The position numbers and the translations under genes were made by a program. 64,000 nucleotides of DNA from a virus, in the IMG/VR virus record IMGVR_UViG_3300034101_004323, positions 1 to 64,000 of that record; one strand, 5' to 3'. Under the pieces are notes generated by a model. It was not told the origin of the DNA. It ran no database searches and worked only from the letters and a program-made list of their open reading frames with translations. This document shows, piece after piece, positions 53,222-63,900 of this stretch (its first letter is position 1; the number at the start of each line of letters is the position of its first letter).

Positions 53222-54466
53222 TTATATTAATGCTACAGCACTCACATATATTGGGGTTATTTTTCCAGTAATTTCTGTTCCTAAATAATTAGCTTTTATC
53301 GTATCTCCATCGTATATACGATAATTGTATTGTAATTGTCCAATATTAGAACCATTATAATATAAAGAGGCAATACTAGGTATTTCTGATAAGTCTGGTA
53401 AATATTCTGTGGTTTTAGCAACTTCGGAAAATTTTACTGGCTGACCAGATACCGGAGGAACTATAGCCACAACCAAATCTTTAAAAGAATCTGAATTCAC
53501 AAAGATATCATCTATAACTATATCATAAGATTTATTCCCAAGATTTGCAATATATTTTGTACTCTCAATATCATTATATGTGGATAATATAGCTGATCTA
53601 ATTTGGTCCACTGTTACTTTTTTTGTTTTCATTGCTAAAGGATCAGCTATTATCCTAAATTTATCTTTATGGCCTCTATTTGGTAATAATTGATTATTTT
53701 TTTTGTTTAATATAATTGAATCTATATTATCTGTGCATGGTATAAATTTGGCTAAAATATAATTTTGGTAAGTATATGTCCAATTATTTTCTTTATTTAA
53801 TACAATAAATTCATCATCAATAGGATTACTAGATATAATTTCGCATGGAATATTTGAGGCATCAGAAACAATGATTTCTTTATATTGAGTTTTAATAATA
53901 GAATTAGAATCTAATCCCTTAACTGTCATCTTTAACAAAACTTTAGCAGAAGTTGAGAACTTTGGTATTATCTGAAACGATGTTATTGGAACGAACCTAT
54001 CATTGCCAGATATTGTATATATTTGAGGGGTAATATTAACAAATGTTCCAGACGGAACAGCAGATTCTACATTAAATTCTATAGAATAACTATTTTTAGG
54101 TTCTATGTTGTTTTCTAAATAAACCTGACCAAGAGCATCAGCAGAAGCTGCATCACTTTGACTTTGAAAGTAAGTAATCTCATCTGGGCTTGCTGTTATT
54201 AAAGTAAAATTTCCCACATAAGAGTTATTCAGTATCAGATCAGGACTTAAAAAATTAGAGGTATTTGGTGCTATTACGACTCTTGTTCCTGTTATAACAG
54301 GATATTCTGAGCTGAGATTAGCTATAGATAATGTAGAAATGCCACCCACTCTTTGAGAAGCTGTTATGTCTGCAACTTTAATTGGTTTAGGTCTAAGTTC
54401 ATCAAATGTGATGCTAAGTCCACAAGCCGCAGATATTATGTTATATTGTTCAGTTGGTATAAGCAT
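53222..54466 (-). CDS. Tail structural protein, 414 aa
   Basis: This is a 414-aa protein. It starts LIPTEQYNIISAACGLSITFDELRPKPIKVADITASQRV, then becomes Ser/Thr/Asn-rich with many beta-type repeats (TGTRVVIAPNTSN, SYSIEFNVESAVPSG, KVLLKMTVKGLDSN). The end is mixed alpha/beta with VTVDQIRSAILSTYNDIES and YDIVIDDIFVN. There are no catalytic residues. It is consistent with a tail-tube-associated or fibre-linker protein. It is 9 bases from the neighbouring gene and belongs to the same transcript. Confidence 0.55.
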   Translation of the reverse strand: MLIPTEQYNIISAACGLSITFDELRPKPIKVADITASQRVGGISTLSIANLSSEYPVITGTRVVIAPNTSNFLSPDLILNNSYVGNFTLITASPDEITYFQSQSDAASADALGQVYLENNIEPKNSYSIEFNVESAVPSGTFVNITPQIYTISGNDRFVPITSFQIIPKFSTSAKVLLKMTVKGLDSNSIIKTQYKEIIVSDASNIPCEIISSNPIDDEFIVLNKENNWTYTYQNYILAKFIPCTDNIDSIILNKKNNQLLPNRGHKDKFRIIADPLAMKTKKVTVDQIRSAILSTYNDIESTKYIANLGNKSYDIVIDDIFVNSDSFKDLVVAIVPPVSGQPVKFSEVAKTTEYLPDLSEIPSIASLYYNGSNIGQLQYNYRIYDGDTIKANYLGTEITGKITPIYVSAVALI

Positions 54467-54475
54467 AATTTGCCT

Positions 54476-54997
54476 TTAGCAGTTTTGGCAGGATATTGTT
54501 ATGGTTCGACTTGTTAGCTCAATAAGTTCTGATGATGAATTGTAGTTTAATATTTTAAACTTTAAAATAGTTAAATTTTTAGATCCAGATATGGTTAGTG
54601 TTATTGGAACAATAGCTTCTTTAAGAGGTATGGTATTATTTGAGCTTGGATCAGTATAATTATATTCTGTATAGACTGGAGTATTAATTGAGTAATTAAT
54701 ATCATTACCACTAAGATCTTCTAATTCAAATACATAATTAGTATCTGTCATTAGATCTATTACTTTAACATTTAGAATATCTCCACTACAACAAAAATTA
54801 TTTACAGAATCAAAAGTTATAGCAGGAACTTTGCTGAAACAAACTTGTTTACCAACGAACTCTACAACCGAACCATTAACTAATTTTGTATATAATTTAC
54901 CAGTTACTGCATTTATTGCTATTTCTCCAACCACTAATTGATTAGCATGAGGAGGATTTATAGTTTGTTGATCATTTTTAAGTCGTAAAGTACCCAT
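54476..54997 (-). CDS. Fibre/neck protein with GElAiN motif
   Basis: This 173-aa protein begins TLRLKNDQQTINPPHANQLVVGEIAINAVTGKLYTKL, the ‘L..GEiAiN..dGkLY.K...G.v’ motif that many phage tail-fibre proteins carry at their N terminus. A short beta-rich domain with paired cysteines (NNFCCSGDIL, TISCQNC) follows. It may connect the large adhesin (next gene upstream) to the tail. AGGAGA precedes its ATG. Good motif match, exact role inferred. Confidence 0.75.
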   Translation of the reverse strand: MGTLRLKNDQQTINPPHANQLVVGEIAINAVTGKLYTKLVNGSVVEFVGKQVCFSKVPAITFDSVNNFCCSGDILNVKVIDLMTDTNYVFELEDLSGNDINYSINTPVYTEYNYTDPSSNNTIPLKEAIVPITLTISGSKNLTILKFKILNYNSSSELIELTSRTITISCQNC

Positions 54998-55016
54998 TTA
55001 AACATTCTCCTTGATA

Positions 55017-58000
55017 TTAATAACATACTCCAGTAAACATCATACCCAATCCACTAGGTCCACCACTAAAGTCAAAAGAATCAGTTCCAAATGTGGATGT
55101 GTCCTCGGTTACTGTTGATCTAGGATCACCGTCTGTTCCTATACTTCTAATTTCTGATGGTTCACTGTCTCCATAGCTATTTGTGGCCACAATTTTAAAG
55201 AAATATGTATTATTCTCTGGTATATTATCAACAACAAGACTGGTCGCAGATGCACTTACCGATCCGTTATATGTTATCCAAGAGAATTGACCAATAGGAG
55301 TAACTCCATCATCAAGCCAATAATATACTATGTATCCGTTTCTTGCACTAAGACCATCATTAGCTGGTGCGGTCCAAGACAACAAAGCATCGTATTGATT
55401 TCTTGTTACGCTAAATGTTTGTGGTTTACTTGGAAAATCACTAGATGGCGTAACATTAGGTGTTGGATCACTTGGTTCTGATTTACCAACAGTATTAATA
55501 GCAATAACTCTAAATCTATAAGATGTTGTAGAGAATAAATTACTTACATAACGGTATGTTGCAGGATTAGACACTAGCGGTAGACCATCAGTAGTAATTT
55601 GTTCGCTTTCTAGTGGTAACCAATCTTCTGCGATATCAGAATAATATTCAACAAGATAAGCATATATATCTCTACCCCCATTGTCTTCTGGAGCTTGCCA
55701 TTCTAATACAACAGCATTATACTTTGGTGTTGCTATTAAGTCTGTTGGTTTTCCAGGAAGTTGTGGATTTGGTGGAGGAATTAGGGACACAATCTGTCCA
55801 AATGTATTTATTGTTAAGGGATAATTTGGAACATAAAGTTTTTTATTTAGTGATTCTTCGTATGGAACCGGAACCGATCCCGTCCATACTGGATTCAATA
55901 CTAGCTCTTTAGTAATAAGCCCACTACTATAAGTATAACCATCAACGCTCAAATCAGCATAGGTAGATAATGGAAGACTACCACTAATTGCTACTCCAGT
56001 AGAACTAATTTCCATACCATATGCTTTCTCTAATGCTAGATTTTCTTCAGCATTAGCTCCATAAGATATTATACCTTCGTATACTCCGTTTAATGTTGTT
56101 ATAGCATAAGGAGTATTGGTATTGATAGTAATTTTTGGTTTAACATCTAAATAAATACCTGTTGCTCTAACTGCTATCTGATTTTCTATAATTGTTGTTT
56201 TTCTAAAAATTCCACTTTCCAATGAACCTAAAACACTATTTGGAATAGAGGCATGAACTCTAAAAGCTGGAGTTAAACCAGAAGGAACTCCATTTTCATT
56301 TATGGCAAACCACTCTGGTTCATATCTTGTAAATAATGTTTTTCTATGACCATATACAATAAAATCAATATCTTCTGCGATTTTATTAAATGTTGTATAT
56401 ATATTGGGTCTGATACTAATAGTATTTATTGTGCTTGGTTTGAATCTATACTCACTATTTGCAGATAATCCATCGCAAGTAAAGCCTTCTATGGCATCTG
56501 GTTCAATCTTCATCTCCAGATATCCGCCCTTTTGTACAGAAAACGCGTAGCCTACATATCTTCCATTATCTTCATCTCCTTGACCGAGAACTAATTGTGA
56601 TGTTCCATAAAAATCTTCTGGAATAGGGGGACAAACAGTTACAACTAGATCTATTTCATTTGTAAAGAAATCTTTAGCGCCATCAGCATCTCTAGCGTCA
56701 ACAAGACTAATATTTGCAACTTTAACATAGAAGACATCTCTATTTTGATTATATATTGCTATAGTTTCATTATAGGCAAATTCTTTCTGTATATCAGATA
56801 AATTAATGCCTCCAGTACCACCCTTAGATTCGTCCAGTGAAATAAATTTGAATCTGTCTATTGTTCCGCCAACCCCTGCTCCAATAAACTCTATTGCTCT
56901 TCTAGGATATCTGGTCCAACTTACTCCTGGAGCACTAAGATAATCAGGTTGTTGCCATAGAGCTGGACCAGTACCATTATGAGTTAAAATACTTCCACTA
57001 AATCCTGGCACTAATGGTCCAACAAAAATTCTATCAGTATATAGTGCTGGTGGTAGTTCATTTTGTCCATCTGCTGTTTCACCAGAAGGCTTATAAATAC
57101 CAACAACATAATTGCCTAAAGAACTTGCTTGAGATGGAGCTAATCCAACGCCAAACCAGTTAGAAGCTGTTAAATAACCCTGATCAGAATTATGTATTAT
57201 ACTTCCTTCTGGAGTACCATTAAGAACAGGATATAGTCCAGTTGAACTTGTAATATTACCATCACCATCTGTTGAAGAAACAACCATGTACTCTGATTTG
57301 AAATGTTCAGAAGATACAACATTTGTATCATCTACCTTAAATAAGAATCCACCACTAGGGCCAGGGAACATACCACCCGGTATAACGTTACCATCTGCTC
57401 CAACATATTCTAGACCCCCACTAGAACTAATTTTAATACCACCACCATTAAGCCCTGATCCTATGAATAAATCCTGATAAAATTCTGTACGATTAGGAGT
57501 GAATCTAACAAGACTTAATGGATTAATTTTATTGATAAATACAGTATTGCCTGTAGTAGCAAAAACTATTCCGGTATTAGATATGAAAGTGCCAAAAGCA
57601 CCAGTAATAGAGGATAATGGATCAACTTCTACAACAGTATCGTCTCCACCAAATTTAATATTATAGTTAGAATTAGAAATATTTGCAGATAATAATTTAT
57701 TTCCGGATGATCCAAGACTTAGTGAATCAGCGTATATATTACCTCCAACACTAAGCGTTGAGACTAATCCACTAGCATATTCAAATGGTTCTACTCTACT
57801 AATTGTAACCGCTGATCCTGATGTACTAATAGACTCATTTGGAAGCGGCATGAAATAAGCAGCTTTATGCCATTCGTTTAATGATGGTAGCCAATATCCT
57901 GCATCTTTCTTGCGAGTTACAGAAATAACACCAGCAGATTCACTAATATTATATGATCCGTCTTCTGTTGTTGATGACGAAACCATATCTCCTGTTGGAG

Positions 58001-60920
58001 CACCATTATTTAACCAATTGATAAATCTTAATGAGCTCAGATAATTAATATAAACTACTGGTAAATTCAACATACCATCTTTAGCAGAGTATGCGAATGG
58101 AGTTATAGAACCATCGCCAGTTCTTAGAATACCACCATAAATTGTACCAGACATTCTTGGGTCATATAAACCATTAGCCGATATTCCCGTTGCAACAGCA
58201 TTTAGGAAAGAAATATATTGTTTATTTGTTATTTCTTTTTCAGAAATAGAGAATGGATATGGGACCGATCCTAAATTAGTTTTATTTATTGGGTTTGGTT
58301 CTGCTTTTATAGTAAATCTATTAGTATAAGATTCTGTATATAAAGCAGATTCGTCAGATGGATTATATATATCCTCTACGCTAGTGAATTTAAACTGCAT
58401 ACTATCATTAATAGAATTATTGCTAAATCCTGCTTTGGAACAAATTCTAAAACCAACATCATCAAAACCAGATAATCTTGGTGTTGGAACATAACTTCTT
58501 AATCCGTTGGGATCCAAAGTTCTCCATGAACCACCGCAAACATATTGCATTGAATTAGCAGAAGATATCTTTTGATCATCTTCAGTCCATTCATAAACAT
58601 TACCGTTTTGATCATATGTTCCATAAAAGCTTTTTCTACCATTTGTACCAACAACACTCAACATTCCTGACCAATAAGAAGAACCCTGAGTATATGCTGC
58701 TTCTTGAAAATTTACAGTATTATTAGATCCTCCTGCTCCGTTACCATTAATAGAAATTTTAACTGGAATAGGATCAATAGCCAATCCATCAGAATTTTCA
58801 AGTTGTGTTGCATACTGGAAATATTTACCTGATGGTTTGGTGTTAAGAGTAGCTTGGGCAAAAACATTAATAGCTGGAATATCGCCCACACCATAAACTA
58901 AAAAGTCTATATTCTTTTTTGTTGTATTAAAAATTGTTGGAACATTGGGTCTGGTGCTTAATTGAATAGCTGTTGCATCAGAAGCAACATTTGAAGTATA
59001 TAATTCATTTCTTAATATTCCTCCTCTTGTAATAGAGAATATACTAAGATCACCAGACAAATTAACACTGTTTTCTACTACTAGGCCAGTAATTTCATCA
59101 TTTGTAACAAATATATCTTCAATAATATTATAAGAGATAGTATTATCTACAATATTATTTATAGCGATTTGATCTCCAATAGCAAATTCTTCTGTAGATG
59201 CTGGAGTGATTAAATCTATTTCTTTTGTTGTTTTACCAATACATACTTGTCCAGATCTACTAGGATATCTTGTCCAAGATAAATCTTTTCCTCCTAATCT
59301 CACAGTACCTGTTTCATATGGCCAAAAATCTGAAATATTAAATTGAGATACAACGGTTCCTCCGTCTGTTGTGGTCAAAACCTTTCCAGCGCTTTGATTT
59401 CCTAGTCCTGGAATTTTAAATCCAGTAGTTGCTACGACTCTTTGAGAAGCATCTAAACATAATAATTGATCTGTTTGAGTAATATATGGCAATCTTAATG
59501 AGTTTAAAACAGATACTATTCCTGTGGTTGTTATATTTGAAGCTCTAATACCAACACTTCCGTCGTTTCCTGTTGTTGCTATAGAAATATTAGATGATTT
59601 TAATTGTATACTACTATTATCAAAAACTATACTATCACCAGATGATGATACTTCTATTCTACCATTACCATTTGATATTATTGTAGAGTCAGGATGACTA
59701 GTTAATGTTGTTTTAGTAGAATTACCATCTGATACAATTAAACTAATTTGCCCATCATTATTTGCTAATGATTTAGTGTTTGCTTCAATGGAAGCATAAG
59801 TAATTTTAGCCCCGGTACTATTTTTAGCAGAAAAAGAGACTTTGCCTATAACATTATTATCTGCATTGGTTAATGCGTATGGATTCTTATATAAAGCTAT
59901 ATGAGCTGGAAAATCACATGATGATTTATTTTCTAATCTTATATCTTCTTGGCATATATTATTAATAATATGAAAAACTGTTGCTGGTTTTATACCAGAT
60001 GGCATATTTAAACCAAAACGACCATCATGTGTAAAAATTAAATTTCTAGATGGATAATTGGGTAAATTACCACTACCATATACTATAAAGTTTCCTGATT
60101 CTTTAGTTTGATTAAATATTGTATCAAATGTTCCTGATGATGGTAGTATAACTTTAGCAGAGCTCTCTGTTGCTGAACCTAATAAGATTTTATTATTATT
60201 ACCTATATAAGCGTTAGCTCCTGCAAAAGATCCACTATTATTATATTGTAATGATCTATCATCTCCATTAGGATTACTTTGTGCTGAAAAGATGTTCTCG
60301 TTATCATTAAACGATAAAGAGCCGACATTACTATTATTGGTATTTAGTACCACCCAATCCAGCCCTGTTGAAATTATAGAAGCATAATCATCATTAGATA
60401 AAGATAGTAAGGTTTTATTATTATATTTTATTCCTAATGATCCTGATCCTACAATCTTAAAAAATACTTCTAATGCTTTATTTTTTGAAGCATCTATCAA
60501 GTCTGCTTCTATGTATCCTGTAGAGGTATCAACAATATATACCGTTTTAACATTATTAATAGTGAAACTATTATTTTGAAATGAAATATTATTAAAGCCA
60601 GTGTTAAAATTTAATGAATTAACAAATAAATAGAACTGTTTAGAGCCTTTAGAGGAAAAATTCACCATGCTATTCTGGTTCGATGAAGATACTACGCTTC
60701 TATCAGCAACAACAATGGCCGAATCATTTTTTTGTATAATTCCTACTCCAACTTCCCATTCTATGTTAGAATTATCTATTATATTTCGTGCTAAATATGG
60801 TATACTTGATCCAACATGAGTATCATTTAAATTATTATATCCTGGTAAATTATTTAAAATTACAAAATTATTGTTATTATTTATTGTAAAAACACATCCT
60901 ATATTATCGAATATGTGCAT
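55017..60920 (-). CDS. Giant tail adhesin, 1967 aa, with permuted FGE-like domain and fibronectin III repeats
   Basis: Layout in residues: 1-540 fibre-like beta repeats; about 545-700 a module starting SWTRYPSR and ending in RPNVPTIFN..DFLVYG; about 697-831 the C-terminal half and about 838-1025 the N-terminal half of a formylglycine-generating-enzyme/C-type-lectin-like domain; 1025-1330 beta repeats; about 1332-1600 a second SWTRYP...RPNIYTTFN..DFIVYG module; about 1720-1940 two fibronectin type III domains (LEWQAPEDNGG, LSWTAPANDG). The FGE-like domain lacks the paired catalytic cysteines, so it is probably a binding domain. It is probably the receptor-binding or side-fibre protein. Confidence 0.8.
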   Translation of the reverse strand: MHIFDNIGCVFTINNNNNFVILNNLPGYNNLNDTHVGSSIPYLARNIIDNSNIEWEVGVGIIQKNDSAIVVADRSVVSSSNQNSMVNFSSKGSKQFYLFVNSLNFNTGFNNISFQNNSFTINNVKTVYIVDTSTGYIEADLIDASKNKALEVFFKIVGSGSLGIKYNNKTLLSLSNDDYASIISTGLDWVVLNTNNSNVGSLSFNDNENIFSAQSNPNGDDRSLQYNNSGSFAGANAYIGNNNKILLGSATESSAKVILPSSGTFDTIFNQTKESGNFIVYGSGNLPNYPSRNLIFTHDGRFGLNMPSGIKPATVFHIINNICQEDIRLENKSSCDFPAHIALYKNPYALTNADNNVIGKVSFSAKNSTGAKITYASIEANTKSLANNDGQISLIVSDGNSTKTTLTSHPDSTIISNGNGRIEVSSSGDSIVFDNSSIQLKSSNISIATTGNDGSVGIRASNITTTGIVSVLNSLRLPYITQTDQLLCLDASQRVVATTGFKIPGLGNQSAGKVLTTTDGGTVVSQFNISDFWPYETGTVRLGGKDLSWTRYPSRSGQVCIGKTTKEIDLITPASTEEFAIGDQIAINNIVDNTISYNIIEDIFVTNDEITGLVVENSVNLSGDLSIFSITRGGILRNELYTSNVASDATAIQLSTRPNVPTIFNTTKKNIDFLVYGVGDIPAINVFAQATLNTKPSGKYFQYATQLENSDGLAIDPIPVKISINGNGAGGSNNTVNFQEAAYTQGSSYWSGMLSVVGTNGRKSFYGTYDQNGNVYEWTEDDQKISSANSMQYVCGGSWRTLDPNGLRSYVPTPRLSGFDDVGFRICSKAGFSNNSINDSMQFKFTSVEDIYNPSDESALYTESYTNRFTIKAEPNPINKTNLGSVPYPFSISEKEITNKQYISFLNAVATGISANGLYDPRMSGTIYGGILRTGDGSITPFAYSAKDGMLNLPVVYINYLSSLRFINWLNNGAPTGDMVSSSTTEDGSYNISESAGVISVTRKKDAGYWLPSLNEWHKAAYFMPLPNESISTSGSAVTISRVEPFEYASGLVSTLSVGGNIYADSLSLGSSGNKLLSANISNSNYNIKFGGDDTVVEVDPLSSITGAFGTFISNTGIVFATTGNTVFINKINPLSLVRFTPNRTEFYQDLFIGSGLNGGGIKISSSGGLEYVGADGNVIPGGMFPGPSGGFLFKVDDTNVVSSEHFKSEYMVVSSTDGDGNITSSTGLYPVLNGTPEGSIIHNSDQGYLTASNWFGVGLAPSQASSLGNYVVGIYKPSGETADGQNELPPALYTDRIFVGPLVPGFSGSILTHNGTGPALWQQPDYLSAPGVSWTRYPRRAIEFIGAGVGGTIDRFKFISLDESKGGTGGINLSDIQKEFAYNETIAIYNQNRDVFYVKVANISLVDARDADGAKDFFTNEIDLVVTVCPPIPEDFYGTSQLVLGQGDEDNGRYVGYAFSVQKGGYLEMKIEPDAIEGFTCDGLSANSEYRFKPSTINTISIRPNIYTTFNKIAEDIDFIVYGHRKTLFTRYEPEWFAINENGVPSGLTPAFRVHASIPNSVLGSLESGIFRKTTIIENQIAVRATGIYLDVKPKITINTNTPYAITTLNGVYEGIISYGANAEENLALEKAYGMEISSTGVAISGSLPLSTYADLSVDGYTYSSGLITKELVLNPVWTGSVPVPYEESLNKKLYVPNYPLTINTFGQIVSLIPPPNPQLPGKPTDLIATPKYNAVVLEWQAPEDNGGRDIYAYLVEYYSDIAEDWLPLESEQITTDGLPLVSNPATYRYVSNLFSTTSYRFRVIAINTVGKSEPSDPTPNVTPSSDFPSKPQTFSVTRNQYDALLSWTAPANDGLSARNGYIVYYWLDDGVTPIGQFSWITYNGSVSASATSLVVDNIPENNTYFFKIVATNSYGDSEPSEIRSIGTDGDPRSTVTEDTSTFGTDSFDFSGGPSGLGMMFTGVCY
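57843..58832 (-). other. Region encoding a circularly permuted FGE/sulfatase-like (C-type lectin fold) domain
   Basis: On the - strand, 58832-58429 encodes the normally C-terminal half (GKYFQYATQLENSDG, YGTYDQNGNVYEWTED, CGGSWR, GFDDVGFRI). Then 58410-57843 encodes the normally N-terminal half (FSISEKEITNKQYISFLNAV, GLYDPRM, VVYINYLSSLRFINWLNNG, YWLPSLNEWHKAAYFMP). In ordinary family members the order is the reverse. See findings. Confidence 0.65.
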
Positions 60921-60943
60921 ATTTAAAACTCATGATTAAAGGT

Positions 60944-63900
60944 TTATACTTGAAAAGGATTAATTAGTGGAGATCCTGCTATTTGATTTGCTGCTGCTAG
61001 TTCAGCAAACTTTTCTTGTATCACTGACATAGCAATATCTTGTAAATCCGGGGACAGCTTATTCAATGCGGCATCTCCATTAATTATCACATTATGAGTA
61101 TGTGTTACTGTTATAGTTATTTCCTGTGGTATTGCACTTAATCCGGCCAAAGTATCAGCTACGCTCTTAAGTCTGTTGGTAAATTCACCAATCTTATTAA
61201 GAGTATCCGAGTCAATAGAAGATACACCATTTGATGGCGCTGCTGCCGTTTGACCGCTCATTGCTTGGACGGCATTCTGAAAAGCTAATGTAATAGAACT
61301 ACTAATTTGGCCAACTATATTACCCATATAGGAGGACAAATCAAACATTTTATTTCCACCAGTTACACCTCCTGCTGTTTCATAATAATTTGGAGTTATT
61401 ATTCCACCATTAGATAAATAATTAACAATGCCACCTCTTGTATAATATCCGTCATTAATAGCTTTTAGTACTGGTAGATGTTTTTGTGTTGCTTTACGAT
61501 TAATAACAAATTCGCCAGGAGTTAACATGGCAGGAACAGTATCAGTTCCACGAGGTTGATAATTTACAAGAGTTCCATTCTTGGCATATACTGGCACTCG
61601 TCCCCCTGTTGCAAAGTTTTTAACACCAGAAAATACATTTCCAGCCCCTTCTTGATTTTGATCATTCTTTTTTTGTTGTTCTTCTTTTAGATTAGCTGAT
61701 GCTCTTATTAGAGCTTCTACTTGATCAGCATGAAGAGTATCTCGTCCATTTTCTAAGTTTAAGTCTCTTTTATAAGCATGCGCAAAACTATTCCAGTGAA
61801 TTTTTCCATTATCGCTTGATATTGCTTTTAAAGAATCTACAAAATATTTATAACCATAACCCACATTATTCTCATTCCATGGAATGACAGCATTCTTATC
61901 ATCAGACTCTCCGGTTTTTAGTCCTGTATTAAGTAGTGTATCAAAAGCTCTAAAATAAAGCCAAATATCTTTTAATCTAGTTTCTTTTTCTTTTTTGAGA
62001 TCGTCTGGTAAAAGATCCTCTCCGTATTCATTTTTTCCTCTAAAATAAAATTTTCGTAATTTATCAATAAGCTCACTTCTATCTTCAGAATTTGGAAAAA
62101 TTCTTTGAGGATCTAAAGCAACTTCCATTAATCTATTCCAACTATCAGGAAGTGCTTGTTCTGCACTTTCTACTTTACCAGCTCCTTTGGTTCCAAAAGT
62201 ATAAGAATCGCCCTTTAACTTATCGTCTTTGGTTTGTATGAATTTAGTACTAGTTCGTTTTGTCATATTTGACATTATTTGTCTATTTATTATTTTTTGT
62301 AATAAATCTTGACTAACATTCATTCTGTTCCAATATTTAATATAATCTTCACCCAAATCAGTTTTTCCCATTACAGCATTACTTATAATCTTTGTTTTGT
62401 TTCGATCATCTGGATCAGCAACTACCCTTGTTTCAGGGAAGCTCTCATCAGACAAATTTACTCCAAGATCTTGTAAAGTTTGTGTGCTATTTGTATCTTT
62501 CAGATTATATATTTCAGCAAAAACTGCTCTCCAAGCATCTATCCTTTCTCTTTCATAATTTCCAGGAAGTAAAGATGTTGGTATTTTTGATCCTATATTA
62601 GCAGCAGCATTTCCAATATCAGCAACACTTGTCATTTCTTTACCTATTGAGGAACTCACTAGGGGTGGTACATCATCACCAAGTCTTGCTAACCTATAGA
62701 ACTCTCTTGCTAAAGTTACTTTTTTAGCATCATCAATCTTGGCATATTCTCCTATACTAAAATCAGTTTTAGCATATGATAATGCTGTTTCATTCTTGAT
62801 TTTTTCCATATTAGCTTCACGAGCTTTGAAAAATTCATCTAGATTCAAGTCTAATGTTTCGTTAGATATAAAAGATTCACTACCAAATTTTGAATCATAA
62901 ATAGGACTATATGGAATTCCATTACTAGCTGATAGATTCGGAATTTCGCGGTAGTCTGTGCCTCCTCCCAGTATGTAGTGGTCTACATAGTCATCTAAAC
63001 GAGATTCTGGCAAGCCTAATGTATTATCACTTATTCCAAGAAACGGATTAAAAGGTCTCATCTTCTCATCATTTCCTTGCGGTGGAATTATTACATGCGG
63101 TTCCTTTACTCCTAATTCTTCAAAAGATTTTCCAAATCTTTTTTCATTTTCCAAATATAATCTACTCTTAGGATCATATTTGATATAACTAAATTTGACA
63201 CCATTCTTGTCATAGTTTCCTGGTGATCTTATTACTGGTTGTTGCACCATATCTGGTGATGTTACAGCTTCTCTGAAAATCTCATCATAGTCATCCAAAC
63301 TTAAATTAGCATCAGTCCATCTAAAATATTTAACAGTTCCATCTTTATTAATTCCAAGCATATCGGTTTTTTCTTCATCGCTGTACTGAAATTTTTGTTC
63401 TCCATCTTCTGCCTTCTTTGTGTTTAATGCTGCTAATTTAGCTTGATATTCTGTCCATCTGCCACTAATAGCTTCATTATAAGCTGTAATAGGGGCTAAA
63501 GGAGATCCAGCCATTGCTGAAGGTTCTATAACGGGCTTATCTAATTTTATAGATGCTACTGTTCCATTATATAAATTAACTAAATCGCTAACATTCTGTT
63601 TATTTCCTAAAGATTCTTTTGTTTCGCTCTCAAATTTCTCTGAAAGTAAAGCATCTTGATATCGTAATGCTGTCAATCTGATATTTTGGGCTAATTGTAG
63701 CGTTGCTATACTTTCCGTCTGATAATCTTGTATAACATTAGAAAAATTTGCCATTCCGTTTGGTGGCTCATGTTTAATCGTTTGTCCCTCGAAGTCGAAC
63801 CTGCCACCTTCCATACCCTCTTTTCTTATAAAATTTTCTTTACCAGATACAATAGGAAAGTTCTTTTCTCTTCCAAAACCATCAGCTCTAAAACCAATAA

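Noticed and set aside
57843-58832. Diversity-generating retroelement variable region
   Set aside because: The fold type fits, but no reverse transcriptase or adenine-rich template copy was seen in the window.
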